Shown: positions 1 to 11,579 of the stretch, one piece after another
Numbering within the stretch: position 1 is the stretch's first letter
Layout of the letters: every line of letters starts with the position of its first letter
Source: Termitomyces sp. T153
Taxonomy: Eukaryota > Basidiomycota > Agaricomycetes > Agaricales > Lyophyllaceae
Length of the DNA: 64,000 nt
Assembly: GCA_018296165.2 (NCBI GenBank)
Contig: JACKQL020000035.1
Coordinates: 248,001 to 312,000 of the forward strand
Reading direction: 5' to 3'
The notes under the pieces: model-generated
Seen by the model: the letters and a program-made list of their open reading frames with translations, nothing else
Told to the model about the DNA's origin: nothing
Databases searched by the model: none
Made by a program: the position numbers and the translations under genes

Positions 1-405
1 AAGCAGTTTGCAAACGGTTGTTCTAGGAGAACAAATGCACTTTGCCGACTTTGAACACCAGTTTGCAAATTTTTGTTCTCATGACAAAGAACCGAAATTA
101 GGCAACATCAGGGTTAGAACTAATAACCTTCTACTATCACAGAAGCATGATTGTGCATCACTGAGCCACAAGAGCATTGTAAAGTTAACATCAAAGACAC
201 AGTATATATCCAGTGTCTCATAGCTCTTGAGGATTTTGTTAGGCTCAGTTACAGTGAGTGTAAGGGTGACCTCTGGAAGCCACACAGCTGGCAGTGGGAG
301 ATCCAGAGTCTATTGAGTATTGTACAGATGGTAATATGTCCAGGAACCATTGATTCTCTGTAGAGCAACAGAACATCTACTGTCATGTGTCACAATGTGC
401 AAAGG

Positions 406-424
406 GGGAGAGAGAGAGAGAGTT
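406..424. repeat. GA microsatellite
   Basis: A short run of G followed by alternating GA marks the outer end of the left copy of the tRNA-headed element described next. It may be the decayed simple-repeat tail of that element (inference). Confidence 0.7.
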
Positions 425-1360
425 TCATTTTATTTCCTTTGAGACCTATTTTTACATGGAGTAATCCTTGAACATCGTGTCCTAGGTCCCGCAGTACGTA
501 ATGGGGAGTGGTGATTACGGACACTCCAGCTAGTTCTCCGGCCCAATCCATTTGCAGCTGATGCCGGTTACGCCTCATAGCCACTTTACTACAATTTGAC
601 TTCATTGGAGTTCATACTACTTCCCACCCTAAGTCCCACACCATCTGCCATTAACATGCCATCCCAATTTCTGAACCCAGCTATACTCCGCAGGGCTTAC
701 TGAATGTGTGTTGGTTTGTCCCATGAAGAACTCCACTTCCAGCTCTAAGCTCCCATTCCATCACACTAGTAAGGGTGTCATGACACACCCTTCCCCATGC
801 CCAGACGATACTTTCAGAAGATTGATCCCAAGATTTGTAACCCATGATGGAATGGCCAGTGGGCTGCCTAGTGACAGACATGCTGCACCAATTGGCTAGG
901 CACCCAATCAAACCAGCAACCATGGTAATTACCTCACTGAACCATCTGCTGGACCACACAGTAACTTCGGCAGCCTGATTGAACTATTGACTCCTATCCT
1001 CTTGCCTACCCATACCTCAACTCACTTGGTCAGCAAGGACCCTGAGACCCTCTCCCAAATCCATTGAGCCAGGGAAACTATCTGTTTTTGTCATCTGGTC
1101 ATGAGCATGGTGGTCACTGTGCCTCATTGTATCATGTGCTGATTGGTTGTTCTGGGGCAGCCTGACCAACAAAGCCTTCCTTCCTAATCATTACATGCAG
1201 GCGGTGGCTTTCTAGTGGCGTTGAAGAACCCACATGGTGTCTAAGGTGTTTTCCACACAGGTGCACTCAGCCAGAGTCAAAACCCTGACCTTGCACTTGC
1301 AGATCATGTGACCTGCTTTGGGACATGATGGTGCCAGCTGAGCCACCACACCCCAATGTG
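424..1360 (-). mobile_element. tRNA-headed interspersed element, copy 1 (reverse)
   Basis: Read on the minus strand, this copy starts near 1360 with a tRNA-like head. The box A match TGGCTCAGCTGG lies at 1334-1345 and a box B-like GGTTTTGACTCTG at 1272-1284. A body of about 850 bp follows and ends at the GA tract. It is an imperfect inverted copy of 1530-2425, and similarity can be followed along the whole arm. There is no ORF of note. The head suggests a pol III-driven retroelement (SINE or larger non-autonomous element), but its length is unusual for a SINE, so the class is uncertain. This copy keeps several CpG sites that the partner has lost. Confidence 0.6.
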
Positions 1361-1529
1361 CAAAGGGATCACTATGTGCAAATTGAATTCTGCAACTTGC
1401 TCTGCTCACCTACTAGTTCCAGGAAAAAATCCATAAATACATATAGTGTATATTAAGAATTCCTTATACTTTTTTTTAAAGAATGAATTGAAATGTTAAA
1501 TAGAGGCACAAGAGTGTGAAATCAGAGTC

Positions 1530-2425
1530 AGCTGGTGGGGCATGGCTCAGCTGGCACCATTGTGTCCTTAGGGATGTTTCTTAATCCTGAGTGGGACCAC
1601 AGGGTTGTGAGTTTGATTCCTGTGTGTAACATGGCCTTTGGCAGAAAACACTCTAGACACTGCACCTGGCTTATTTAACACTGCTGGAAGTCACTGCCCA
1701 CACATGACTGACTAAGGAGGCTTTGTTGTGCAGGCTGCTTTGGAACATACCAATCAGCACATGACACAATGAGGTTTGGTGACCACCATGCTCATGTCCA
1801 ATCAGAAAAAGAGAGGGTTCCCCAGTGTGATGGATTTGGGAGAGGGTCTGGACCAAGTGCTGGGAAGGAAACTTGCTGACCAAGCATGTCATGGCATGGT
1901 AGGCATGACAATAGGTATCAATATAGTATGGATTGGCTGCCAAAGTACTGCATGGCCTGTCAATCAGTCTGGTCTGTCCCTTGGGTGGGCTAATTAGCCT
2001 GGATGGCTGATTTGTTGCCAATTGCTGGAATTTGTACTTCAAAAATAGTGTCTGAGCATGGGGATGGGTTTGTTGTGAGACTCTTGATGGGGGTTTGGCT
2101 AGAGGAAGGCAGGAGCTGTGCCAATTGGGCTATTAAGTCCTACACCAACTGACCACCATTGAGCCTTGCCAAGTGTAGCTGGGTTTAGATATTGGGAGAG
2201 CATGTTAGCAGCAGATGGGGAAGGGATTTCTAAGTGGTAAGTAGTATGAACTCCAATGGGATCAAATTATAGTAAAATGGCTATGAGGCATAACTGGCAT
2301 ACTTGAAAAGGTGTCTGGCCAGAGTACCAACTGGATGTGTCTATAATTACCACCCCTTGCTATACTGTGGGACCTAGGACACAATTGTTCATGTGTAAAA
2401 TGGGTCTTTAAGTAAATAAAATGGA
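1530..2425 (+). mobile_element. tRNA-headed interspersed element, copy 2 (forward)
   Basis: Box A TGGCTCAGCTGG lies at 1543-1554, identical to copy 1, and a box B-like AGTTTGATTCC at 1610-1620 (GGTTCGANNCC with CpG decay). The body runs to about 2425. It lies head-to-head with copy 1 across a spacer of about 170 bp, forming a palindrome of roughly 2 kb. Matching stretches include GGACCTAGGACAC near 2370 and near 475-490 on the other strand, and CTATGAGG at 2281-2288. Where copy 1 has CpG, this copy mostly has TpG or CpA. Confidence 0.6.
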
Positions 2426-5400
2426 ACATCATCATTATCAGAGTTAGCTGTGTTACTGACTGGAGCTTGGTCAAATGGATTAAAATCAAATGTGCAAAAT
2501 CTGACTATACAAACCTTTCCATGCATATAGAATGATTTGAAATCAACTTTCCAACACATACTAAAGAGTGGAAAGCTCAAAAAACTGGACATCTTCATGC
2601 TCAAAAAACTGGACATCTTCATGCTCAACAAAGGAGAGCATGACAACTGAGGGGCTGTTGAAGCTCCATGTATGGCTGAGCCAGCATGGTCAGAATGTGC
2701 ATTAGCACCAGTTTGACACATCCACTACCTTCAATGTCCTGCAGCAGTGTTTTGTACTGCTGTTCACTGCAAATCTGTTCATCCTAATACTGTGGCTCTC
2801 ATAGAGGAGATGGTGGATATGACATAGAGGGTATTCTCCAACCACAGTCTGCAATATTGCATAGAATTAGGTCATCTGAGAGCAAACATCCCAATTTGGT
2901 CCTAGTTATTACCTTCAGTCTCATGAACAACAGCTCCTGATAGCAATGATAGATGGTGATTATAAGGAGCACTTGGATTTGCCAATCCTCTGATGCAGCA
3001 TGCTGTGTGTGATGTGAAAAAAGAACTAAAAGTTGACAGTTATCAAGGGAAGGTGATAATGCAGCCAGCCAACCAGCACCCCTTCCCCCACTTGAACACT
3101 CCTTGATCCTCCCCACTTGCACTCTACACCTGGTGGTAAGATTGAGGAGGCTCCCTAGAAGGTGCTACAGAAACAAACAGGGGACTCCATGTGGGTGGCA
3201 GCATGAGGTGGATCTGAGGGAAGATAGTTCCATACAAAATGCCTGTAAAGACCTGGAGAACAAAGTCTTTCCATCTGTCACTTCTGCAGTCATACATCAT
3301 AAAGTCCCATATCACACTTTATGGTGTCAATACAATGGTTGCATAGCACCTAAAACAAGCACACAAGAACTGACTGCTTCTAACTACTGCAGAGGAAGAA
3401 GCATTTGTTGACTGAATTCAATACCTCAGAATGACAGGCTGCCCAGTCAGTAAAAATACCCTTTGTCCTAAAGTAAAGGTCCTTACTCCAGAGGCTTGGC
3501 TACAGCCCATCTCAAAATCCTGGGTTTGAGGATTCCTTGCCCATCACCCTGAGATCAAATTAGGATGAGGCAGTGGTCTTGATCCAAAGTGAGCATGAGC
3601 TTTCAATTTTACATGATGTTCCTACAAGTTACCCTGTTCAATATCCTGCTGGTCTCCCAACCATGTCACAGCATCCAGCCTACTATTCCATGACTCCACA
3701 TACTTTATATTCTCATCCTAATGCTCACTATAGTAGCTTTTGTTAATAGATGCACTAATTCATTGACATGTGAAATATATGCACTATGATCAATGCCTGG
3801 CTTGTCTACAATGGCTCATGCACAATAAAATGCCAATTAGTGACAAGTGGAGTTGGGATTTGGACTGTGACCTGGTATGACATATTTTGCACTTCCCAGT
3901 CCTTTTGGTACTCCTGGCTTGGACATTGGCCAACACATCTTATGCACCATAAATCCTTCTATAAAAATTATGACTCTCTAGCTTAGGAGTAAATTGAGAC
4001 TATCTGAAAGTTCAATGAGTATACAGGCAATGAACAGAGCTGCAAAAAAAAATGCAAAAAAATGCACTTTCTAGCACATGACAGTAAAGTCTATGACATT
4101 GTTGGACCCTTGATTTCCTGATATATCCCAGATCACCTAAAAGAAGAAGTGTGATCCAGACTGATCAAAGATTAGATGGGAGCCACAAAAGCACAAAATG
4201 GCTTTGGAAAAAGCATGGTATGCCAGGAAACCAGCAGAGAAGTTGAGCAAAGGCAGATACCACCTGTGGGATGCCTGGGAACTGCAGAAAATGGAGGTTT
4301 ATTATCAAGATTAGTAGATAAAACCAGAAAAAGGTGAAGGTTCCATTTGATGGACTGGAACTTGGAAGATCAGCATGCACATTGGACTTCTATTTGTCTG
4401 TAGCACAGCATGACTGAGGACAGTCTATAATTAGAAAGGGGGAGATGATAGGGTAGCCACTCATTTACACATGCCATTGTGTATTATTGCTACTAAATCA
4501 AATCTTGCTATAATCTGCTATAATGAATAAGATGTGAAGTACCATTAGCAGCTGTAAACTCTGCAGTTGTGACATTGACTCAGCAGGGATTCACTTGTGT
4601 GTAAAAGTCAGCAATATGGGTGGTACTCGAGTATCCCTATATTAAACAAAGAGACACTGTTACCTACAATACCAAAGTAATGGGTGATGAAGTAGCTCTC
4701 TGGTTGACAAACTTAGGAGCATATGCAATTCTAGGAATCCAGACTTGAGAATGGGGCTGGAAGCTGTGACAGTGGAATTGGCTACTGTCTCAAGAAGCCC
4801 TGGTTTATGCATAACCCAGTTGATCACAGATGCTCCTCTTTTGTGGGCAGTCAAATGTTGGGACCAATGGGTATATACATGTCTAATATCACTGGGCTGA
4901 AAGAAGTGATCAAGGGCTCAGATCAATGGACTTGGCCTTTGGGCTAGGAACAATGTAGGGTGTTGGGTTATGGATATCCAGAATAACATTGTCCATGGTT
5001 GGTACCTAGGTTTTAGGACATAAAACTACCAAGAATAGACAGATATAAAAGCTCTCTCAGGAATTCTTAGAACAATTGATTGGAAATTGAAGCATAACAC
5101 TCTAAACACAGACTTATATACTACCCTAGACCCCAAACACATGTATTGCTGCTTATGTATCTCATGTGAGTCTCAGTATAAGTAGTATGTAGGATGTCAC
5201 AATGGACAAGTTTTGACTACCCCACCTTACATATTTGGGGCATGTGATCAGGAACAGTATGCAACATGTTCAGGTAGCTTTTGAATGAATTTCAAGACTT
5301 CTGTGTGGTTAAGGTTTTCACCAAGATTCCTTGCTTTTGACTGGCTGTGTGCATATTTTGCCTGTGTGGCTCAGATTGTCTGTGACTTTCTATTCAAGCA

Positions 5401-6075
5401 ACTGTGTAATTTCAGCAACTCAAAGCTTGTCTTCAACCAGAACCTATTATTATATATGCCTTTTGCATATTAACAAATACATTCTATTTGTCAAATAAAT
5501 GAATTGCAATGCAATGCATGATATTTGTAAGGGAACAATCACTCTGTGGGTAAACCCAGCAAGAGCAGGCAAGGCACTGGCAATGAGTGAGACTCAAGGA
5601 GGCATGGGGGCAACCAGGAGTCAGGCAGAGGGCAAGCAAAGTGAGCTGAGCACAGAGATGATGCTGGAGGATCTTACAGTCAGATCAATTGATAGACCTG
5701 GAGAACACTGCTATTGTTCAGTCTAAGGATATTCTATCCTGCAGACCATCCTATATACTACATCACTAAAAATGATGACTAATGTAACTACTTCATCTGT
5801 TGGCAGTATGTATGGAAGCATGGCTAATAATCTATACTGAATAATGTCTGAGCATGTAATTCATGGAAGGTGGCTAATGGGGACAGAAAGGTTCAGGGCA
5901 TGACAAGTGGTATGTCAGATAAGCTAGAATGATGGATCATCCTTAGACTAAGCCTGGAATAGAGTTGAACAGTCCTAAAGAGGCTGTCCCCTTACAATAT
6001 TCCTAAATATCCTTTCTCTGAACTCGAAGCTAGACTGTTCCAGTATTGAAGCCACTAGTAGAAATAATAGACTGT
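2426..6075. other. intergenic, TE-derived or unique decayed DNA
   Basis: Only short, non-homologous ORFs occur on both strands. CpG looks rare and homopolymer tracts are common (for example near 4045-4070). I see no gene, RNA or recognisable transposon domain, apart from the small tandem duplication at 2575-2622. Confidence 0.6.
2575..2622. repeat. 24-bp tandem duplication
   Basis: Two perfect adjacent copies of a 24-bp unit beginning GCTCAAAAAACTGG, followed by the first bases of a third (GCTCAA). It lies in non-coding decayed sequence. Confidence 0.85.
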
Positions 6076-6298
6076 GTCAATAATACCAAGAAAGGTAATA
6101 TTATTGGTGACCTTGCTAGGAGGTTGCTAGAGGTTGCTAGGCTTCAGATATGGGAAAGTCACCCAATGGACTGAGGTCTAGACCACATATGACAAAGTCA
6201 CATGACTATTGCATTGCATAGAAACTGGAAATCCTGGAAGTTACCACAACATAAGAAAAGACAGAATTTGGTACTCAGCAAGAATAGGGTCTTATCAG
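6076..6298 (+). repeat. LTR-like direct repeat R, copy 1
   Basis: A block of about 220 bp bounded by TG...CA (TGTCAATAATACC ... GGTCTTATCA). It is repeated in direct orientation at 7784-8001, with shared stretches such as GGTGACCTTGCTAGGAGG and GGTCTAGACCACAT. The TG...CA ends suggest a small LTR. No clear target-site duplication or primer-binding site was seen, so the class is inferred. Confidence 0.55.
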
Positions 6299-6559
6299 TT
6301 CTAACTCAACAGAGAGAATGCTAGAGCAATAGGAGAAGCTTTAGAGTTGCAAGACTTAGATCTGAAGTCTGAGGCTAATAAGAAGGTATGATTCTTCAAT
6401 GGTTGTATAGAACACATGACAGTATTGATAGTAAGTAAAAATAATGAAACTAAAAAGAGTCATAATGATGAACTGATCACTAGCAACATAGCAAGTCAGG
6501 AGGAATGGCTTGTGAAAGCCAATAACCCAAACTATAGCTAAATTTGATACCTGGAATGA

Positions 6560-7745
6560 CAGCCAGTATGCTGGTTGCTAGGGTGTGTCATGACCTGTTT
6601 CCTGAAGCCCTGTACATTGCCCAACAAACTCCCGTCCCCCTGGAACCCCCCCCCTGACGCTTCGTCAAACTTCCCCAGCACTCCGCGCCTACTCTGGCTA
6701 ACTCCGACGCATTCTTGGCTAATTCTGACAGCCCCCTGGCCAACTCTGACATCTTCCCCACAGCCGCCAGCACTTTCCCTAGACTTCCTGAGCCCCTGGG
6801 ACCACTCCCCCGCCATGCCTGACCCCATTATATGTCATCAACTCAACACCCTGGCTCCCCTGACTTACCCTGGGGTATCACAACAACCTCGGAATGGACT
6901 GCGTCATAATTGATCCCATCAACATATCAACACAGCCCGCCCTCCAGTCATAACTGACACCTGTTGACTCCATTGAGCTCTGCCAAGCCCCGCCACCACA
7001 GCCAACGTCCCCAGAGCTCTTCAGTAGTCAGTATATAAGACATAGAGTAGCTCCTTGTACTCTTGTCTTGAGATTAACTACCTACTTATAAGCCTTTCCT
7101 GATGTGTTTCTGATTGTTTCTTCTCGTGTTTTGTGTCCCATGTCTCGTTTTCCCTATTCTCAGTCTCCCGGTCTTATCTCACCTCTATTCCATTATCTTT
7201 TTGTTATCGTTCCGTGTCTCCGCCTGAATCTATTCTCATTCTTGTCTCGTCTTTGTCTCATTCTGTTTGACTCTATCTTGTCTTGTTTGATTCTGTCTAT
7301 CATGTTCAAGTCCTCTCGACCATAACATCCTCACAAACTCCACAGTTACAATTACAAACCTCCAACACTCTCTACCAACCCTGGACCCTGCTATATGCTC
7401 AGCTCCAAACCCTATCAATCCCTGTTGATCCCCCATCAGAACTCTGGCTCCACTCCTGTCATCTGCATAGCCTCTGCCTCCTCCACACCCACAATACTCA
7501 CACACGGACTATGCCTGAACCCCGCCAAGCCTGTCCCCCTTTCCCACAACTCATCCTCTACTCCTCTGGACCTCCCTGGACTTACCCAGATCAATTTCCT
7601 CTGGCTATCCTCACAGGTCCCCAGTGTTTGGAACACCTCCGAGTGCCCAGTTGTCAGTGCAGGGAATTGCGTCCACCTAGTAAGGACTCACCCAGTGTAG
7701 CTGAGCCCCCATGGTCAGCAGAACCTGACAGGGTATTGCATAGTA
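6560..7745 (+). repeat. LTR-like block A, copy 1, with TATA box
   Basis: A block of about 1.1 kb, richer in GC and CpG than its surroundings, with a decayed direct copy at about 9240-10300. TATATAAG at about 7031-7038 followed by a CT-rich leader resembles the U3/R promoter of an LTR. The 3' end shares CCTAGTAAGGACTCACCCAG with the second copy. Pro/Ser-rich open frames here have no recognisable domain. Assignment to an LTR retrotransposon leader is inference. Confidence 0.5.
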
Positions 7746-7783
7746 AGGAAATATAACTCAATCAAGAACTAAGAAAATTGTGC

Positions 7784-8001
7784 CAATATTACCAAGAAAG
7801 GGAATATTATTGGTGACCTTGCTAGGAGGTCACTAGAGGTTGCTAGAATCCATAAAGGGAAAGTCATCCAATGGGCTGGGGTCTAGACCACATGTGACAA
7901 AGTTACATGACTGTGATGTCACATAGAAACTGGAAATTACAAAAGTTGCCAAAACATAGGAAAAGACAGAAATTGGTACTCAGTGAGAATAGGGTCTTAT
8001 C
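7784..8001 (+). repeat. LTR-like direct repeat R, copy 2
   Basis: Direct, diverged copy of 6076-6298 with the same TG...CA ends. R plus block A therefore occurs twice in the same order, a tandem duplication of unequal units (about 1.7 kb and 2.5 kb). Confidence 0.55.
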
Positions 8002-9239
8002 AATGCCTTTTTTATTGCATTGCAAGCATAGCAGGGTTGGGCCCCTATTGGATACCAACACAACTCAGGGTCATTCATGGCCCAACATTTTTGCACTAAA
8101 AGAGTCATTAGTAACTGTTGCTAGAGAATAACTCAACACATACTGCCCCCTGTCATTGGTGAAAAGCCTGGCATGTACTAGAACCTACTGCCACCTTCTT
8201 CTTTGTCCCAATCTCCATTGGTCCCACCCCTCTCCCCTTGTCCAACACTGTTGAACATTTGCAATGTCCTATGAGCACATTCCAACAGTGCATCAGGACC
8301 GCCATGACAAAGAGTTCTTTGGTAGTCAAGTGCAAGCTTCTCAAGCTGCAGCTACTGCAGCTGTTGCATCAGACTTGAGGAGCAATAATGAAGATGATAT
8401 CACTACATCTAAGAGACAAATCCTGGCACCATGTGATAAGTCATGGAGCTGACCTCTGCAGAGTTAGAGACCCTGCTACCAAAAGAAGACTGCTATTGAC
8501 AATCAGTCCCCTTGCCCTCTAGGTTGTCAGCCATGCTAGACTGTACTGCTAACAACATCTGGGGAGTGGGACTTAATTAAGTCCCAATCAGCCACCACTT
8601 CAACATCAATGCATGCCTCCTTGCACATAGACCATCAATTGGTCTTCAGCTACATACTTGGTTTAGTTAGGTGCTTGCTCTGACTACACCACACACATGA
8701 ACAGCTTATGTTTGCTATGGTTGTAGCCCCAGCCTCACCTCTATCAAGATGCAGTTGATGACTACTGCCAAGAAGTAGAGAACTTTAATGCATTTGCTCC
8801 CTACACCTTCTCATTGCACAGGCTGAACATTCTGCCTATGCAGGTCAATAACCTCAGCAAGACAGAGGTAATTTTCAGGAAGTGCCTTGCACACTGACCT
8901 GTTTATGTGGGTTGACAATGAGTGCCATCATTGACTCCAGCTGATGGGCAAGACTCCTGCCCTAGCTGAATGTGCTGGGTAGTACAAACCCACTGCCAAC
9001 AATTGGGAGCACTTCTAAGTGCTCCTTCAGATACAAGAGAGCCATGGTTGATACAGCTGAATGGCTGCACTATGGAGAGTTGGCCATCTTCACTCACCTC
9101 CTGCAACAACCTGCAGAGATGGTGAAAGCCTCCTTGGCTGCAGTGAAGGAGCCATCTTCTGGCTCCCCTTCATTGAGTGCAGCTCCAACTGAGGCTAGGC
9201 CTTCTTTGTCAGTGGTAGTTACTGCCTATCACAACTCAC

Positions 9240-10310
9240 TCCCAGACCTCTGGACCTCTTTCCAAGCAACCCTGCTCCTCTGGAATCTCCACCAACACCC
9301 CCTCAACTCACCCCCACCTTTGTTCACCCATGGTGCCCACCCCAGCTAACTCCAGTGCTTCCCTGGCAAACTCTAATGCCCCCCTGGCAAACCCCATCAT
9401 GTTCCCATTCCCTTCAGAGCCCTTGGCTATCCCTGATGCTTCCTAGGAACTCCAGCACACACTATGGACTCACACCAATGTGTTACCACAGCCTATCCAA
9501 CCACTCCAAAACACTCCATTGACCCCAGTGCAGCCTGCACTCTCATCAATTCCCCCAGTTCCCATCAGTATATCACTGTGGTCTGCCAACAGATCAGAAC
9601 CAACACCTGTTGACCCTGCACAGCTCCAATAAGCCCTGCTGCCAGACCCACCATCCCCAGAGGAGTTCCAGTAGTCAGTTCATAAGTTGTAGAGCAATAT
9701 CTGCTACAGTAGTCTTGATATTGCTGATAATCTTCTGTTACATCTGTGTCTGTTACATTTCCTGGTTTTGTCTCCATTTCTGTCTCTAGTCTTGTACTTC
9801 TCTCAATGTCTCATCTTGACTCTGTCTCACCTCATCTGTTTTGTTTCCTTTCTTGTTGCCTGAATTCCTTTCAGCTCTAACTCTGTTACAAACTCTGTGC
9901 ATATCTCTGTTCATATATTTACAACCTCAACATTCATAACTAACTCTGGACCTTACCCTACACTCAGCTCCAGAACCTATCAATCCCATCTGATCTCCCA
10001 TAAACCCTCCAGTCCCACTCCCATCACTCACATGACCTCCACTTACCCTGCATTCCTAGAATCCATCCCCAGACTTGTACCTGAGTTTTTCCCAGGCCCA
10101 ACCCTTCTTCACACCTTGTCTTAGACATCTACAGACTATCCTGGACTTGTTTGGACCACTCCTCTTGGCTTATCCTCACAAGTATTTGAAGTCCAGACCT
10201 CCTCTGAATGCTAGGTTATAAGTGCAGGATGTCACATCTGCCTAGTAAGGACTCACCCAGTCAAGCTGAGCCCCTGTGGTCAGCAGAACCTGACACTGCT
10301 CCCAGCCCAT
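9240..10310 (+). repeat. LTR-like block A, copy 2 (decayed)
   Basis: Direct copy of 6560-7745. The TATA region reads GTCAGTTCATAAG near 9676 instead of GTCAGTATATAAG, and many CpG sites of copy 1 appear as TpG or CpA. An open frame continues past the repeat to 10597 with no recognisable domain. Confidence 0.5.
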
Positions 10311-10845
10311 GTGCAGCCCCTGTCACATTCTCTCAGGATGTGACCACTGAAGAAAACATGGAGCTGGACTACCATGTCAAGTCCTCTGCCCTCACATATA
10401 TCAGCACAGAGACAACCAATCCCATCATCCCTGGCCCTTTATATGTGGCTGTAACAACTATTGTTGCTACTTCTGTTGCCTCTGAAGGCAGAACTAGCAG
10501 CTCAAGTGATATGATTAACATTGTATCCAAGCACTGGGCTGACATTGTAAGTAATGAAGAAGTATTGTCATCACAGATGGACCAACAGGCTGGCTGACTA
10601 CAATGTGTAGTTCACACTGCAAGTATTATATGTGGGGCAAACTGAGTTCCCACCTATGCCTTCTGGCACACACTAGGGCAATGTGCCAGATTACTATTGT
10701 GCTCTTTACCCTTGTAGGACTATCTAAGCCTACCTAGACTTTAATGTAAAGACCCTGCCAGGGCCCCAGTGCCATACTATGGGTAGGATGCCATATCCCA
10801 CCCTCTTCTTTTTCTATACTCTTAATGTGAGCCCATTGACAGACT

Positions 10846-11002
10846 CAAAAGGGGGGTATGTAATAGAGCACCTTACTTCATAATTTGTAGACAGAATTGC
10901 AACTGATTTTGACTTATGAGGTGTGAACCATAAGCAGTGTGACCCATAATGGAAATGTTACATTGTGTCCTCTGCCTGGCAGCTAGGTGGCAACAGATGC
11001 CA
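10846..11002 (+). mobile_element. polypurine tract and 3' LTR start of an LTR retrotransposon
   Basis: CAAAAGGGGGGTA at 10846-10858 is a typical polypurine tract. It is immediately followed by TGTAATAGAGC, a plausible LTR start with the expected TG. No matching 5' LTR was found in the window, so this is probably the 3' end of a truncated Ty3/gypsy- or copia-type element. The LTR end is not defined and may be interrupted by the oppositely oriented Gag ORF. Confidence 0.45.
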
Positions 11003-11476
11003 TCAGTGCTCTCCATAAGTTGTCAATATTTGTATGACCCTGGCCAGTTTCCTTTTTGCATATAAAGTCAAGACTACAGAGTTCCAGCATTCCAGAGAAA
11101 AATTGAGAAGCTGTGTAATCAACCTCTCACCTGTAATGCCTGCTCCCATATCATTTGTAACCTTCTGCAACATGCACATCTTTTCATTATGGCCTCCTTC
11201 ACCAGCAACCTTTCCCCTATTGTTGAACTTGCATTTTCCCAGCTCCTCTTCTTTTATATTATGCATATGCTTGCTAGCTTCACTGTACCATTCCTCTAGT
11301 AATTTCCAGGTATTATGTGATGATACATCAGGGTCAATGCCCAATTCCACAATGTCAGTTATGTTTATCAAGATTGACAATAATGAAATGCTCTCACAGA
11401 GTTCATATTCAAGCTTGGTCAGATTCCATGAGTGTACTGGGGTTGACAGTTGGATGGTAGTAACTAAGGGTAGCAT
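11003..11476 (-). mobile_element. Ty1/copia-type Gag (UBN2-like) fragment
   Basis: An uninterrupted 157-codon frame resembles the copia-type Gag of basidiomycetes. It shows the usual order: W-K-L-L-E-x-x-Y near residue 58, an acidic/basic helix with K-F, D-M-G-A-G-I near residue 110, then an L-x-F-S-L-E-C-W-N-S-V-V motif. The open frame continues upstream to about 11530. No CCHC zinc knuckle, integrase or reverse transcriptase follows on the minus strand below 11003, so the element is truncated. It is notable that this frame has stayed open within otherwise decayed DNA. Confidence 0.6.
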
Positions 11477-11579
11477 GGGTGGGGATTTGGCAGTGTCAGC
11501 TACAGTTTTATCAGCATTTTTTTTGTCTTTTTTGGATGGTCAAAATGACAGGGAAATAATTATTCTGTTGTTCCAATAG

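Noticed and set aside
1543..1620. A functional tRNA gene
   Set aside because: Box A and box B-like motifs exist, but no cloverleaf with paired acceptor stem could be drawn, the spacing is long, and the sequence is part of a dispersed repeat.
2575..2622. CRISPR-like array
   Set aside because: Only two adjacent 24-bp copies with no spacers, in a eukaryotic genome.
7283..7756. 157-codon Pro/Ser/Leu-rich frame in block A
   Set aside because: It lies in an LTR-like repeat, has no recognised motif, and the second copy does not preserve the frame.
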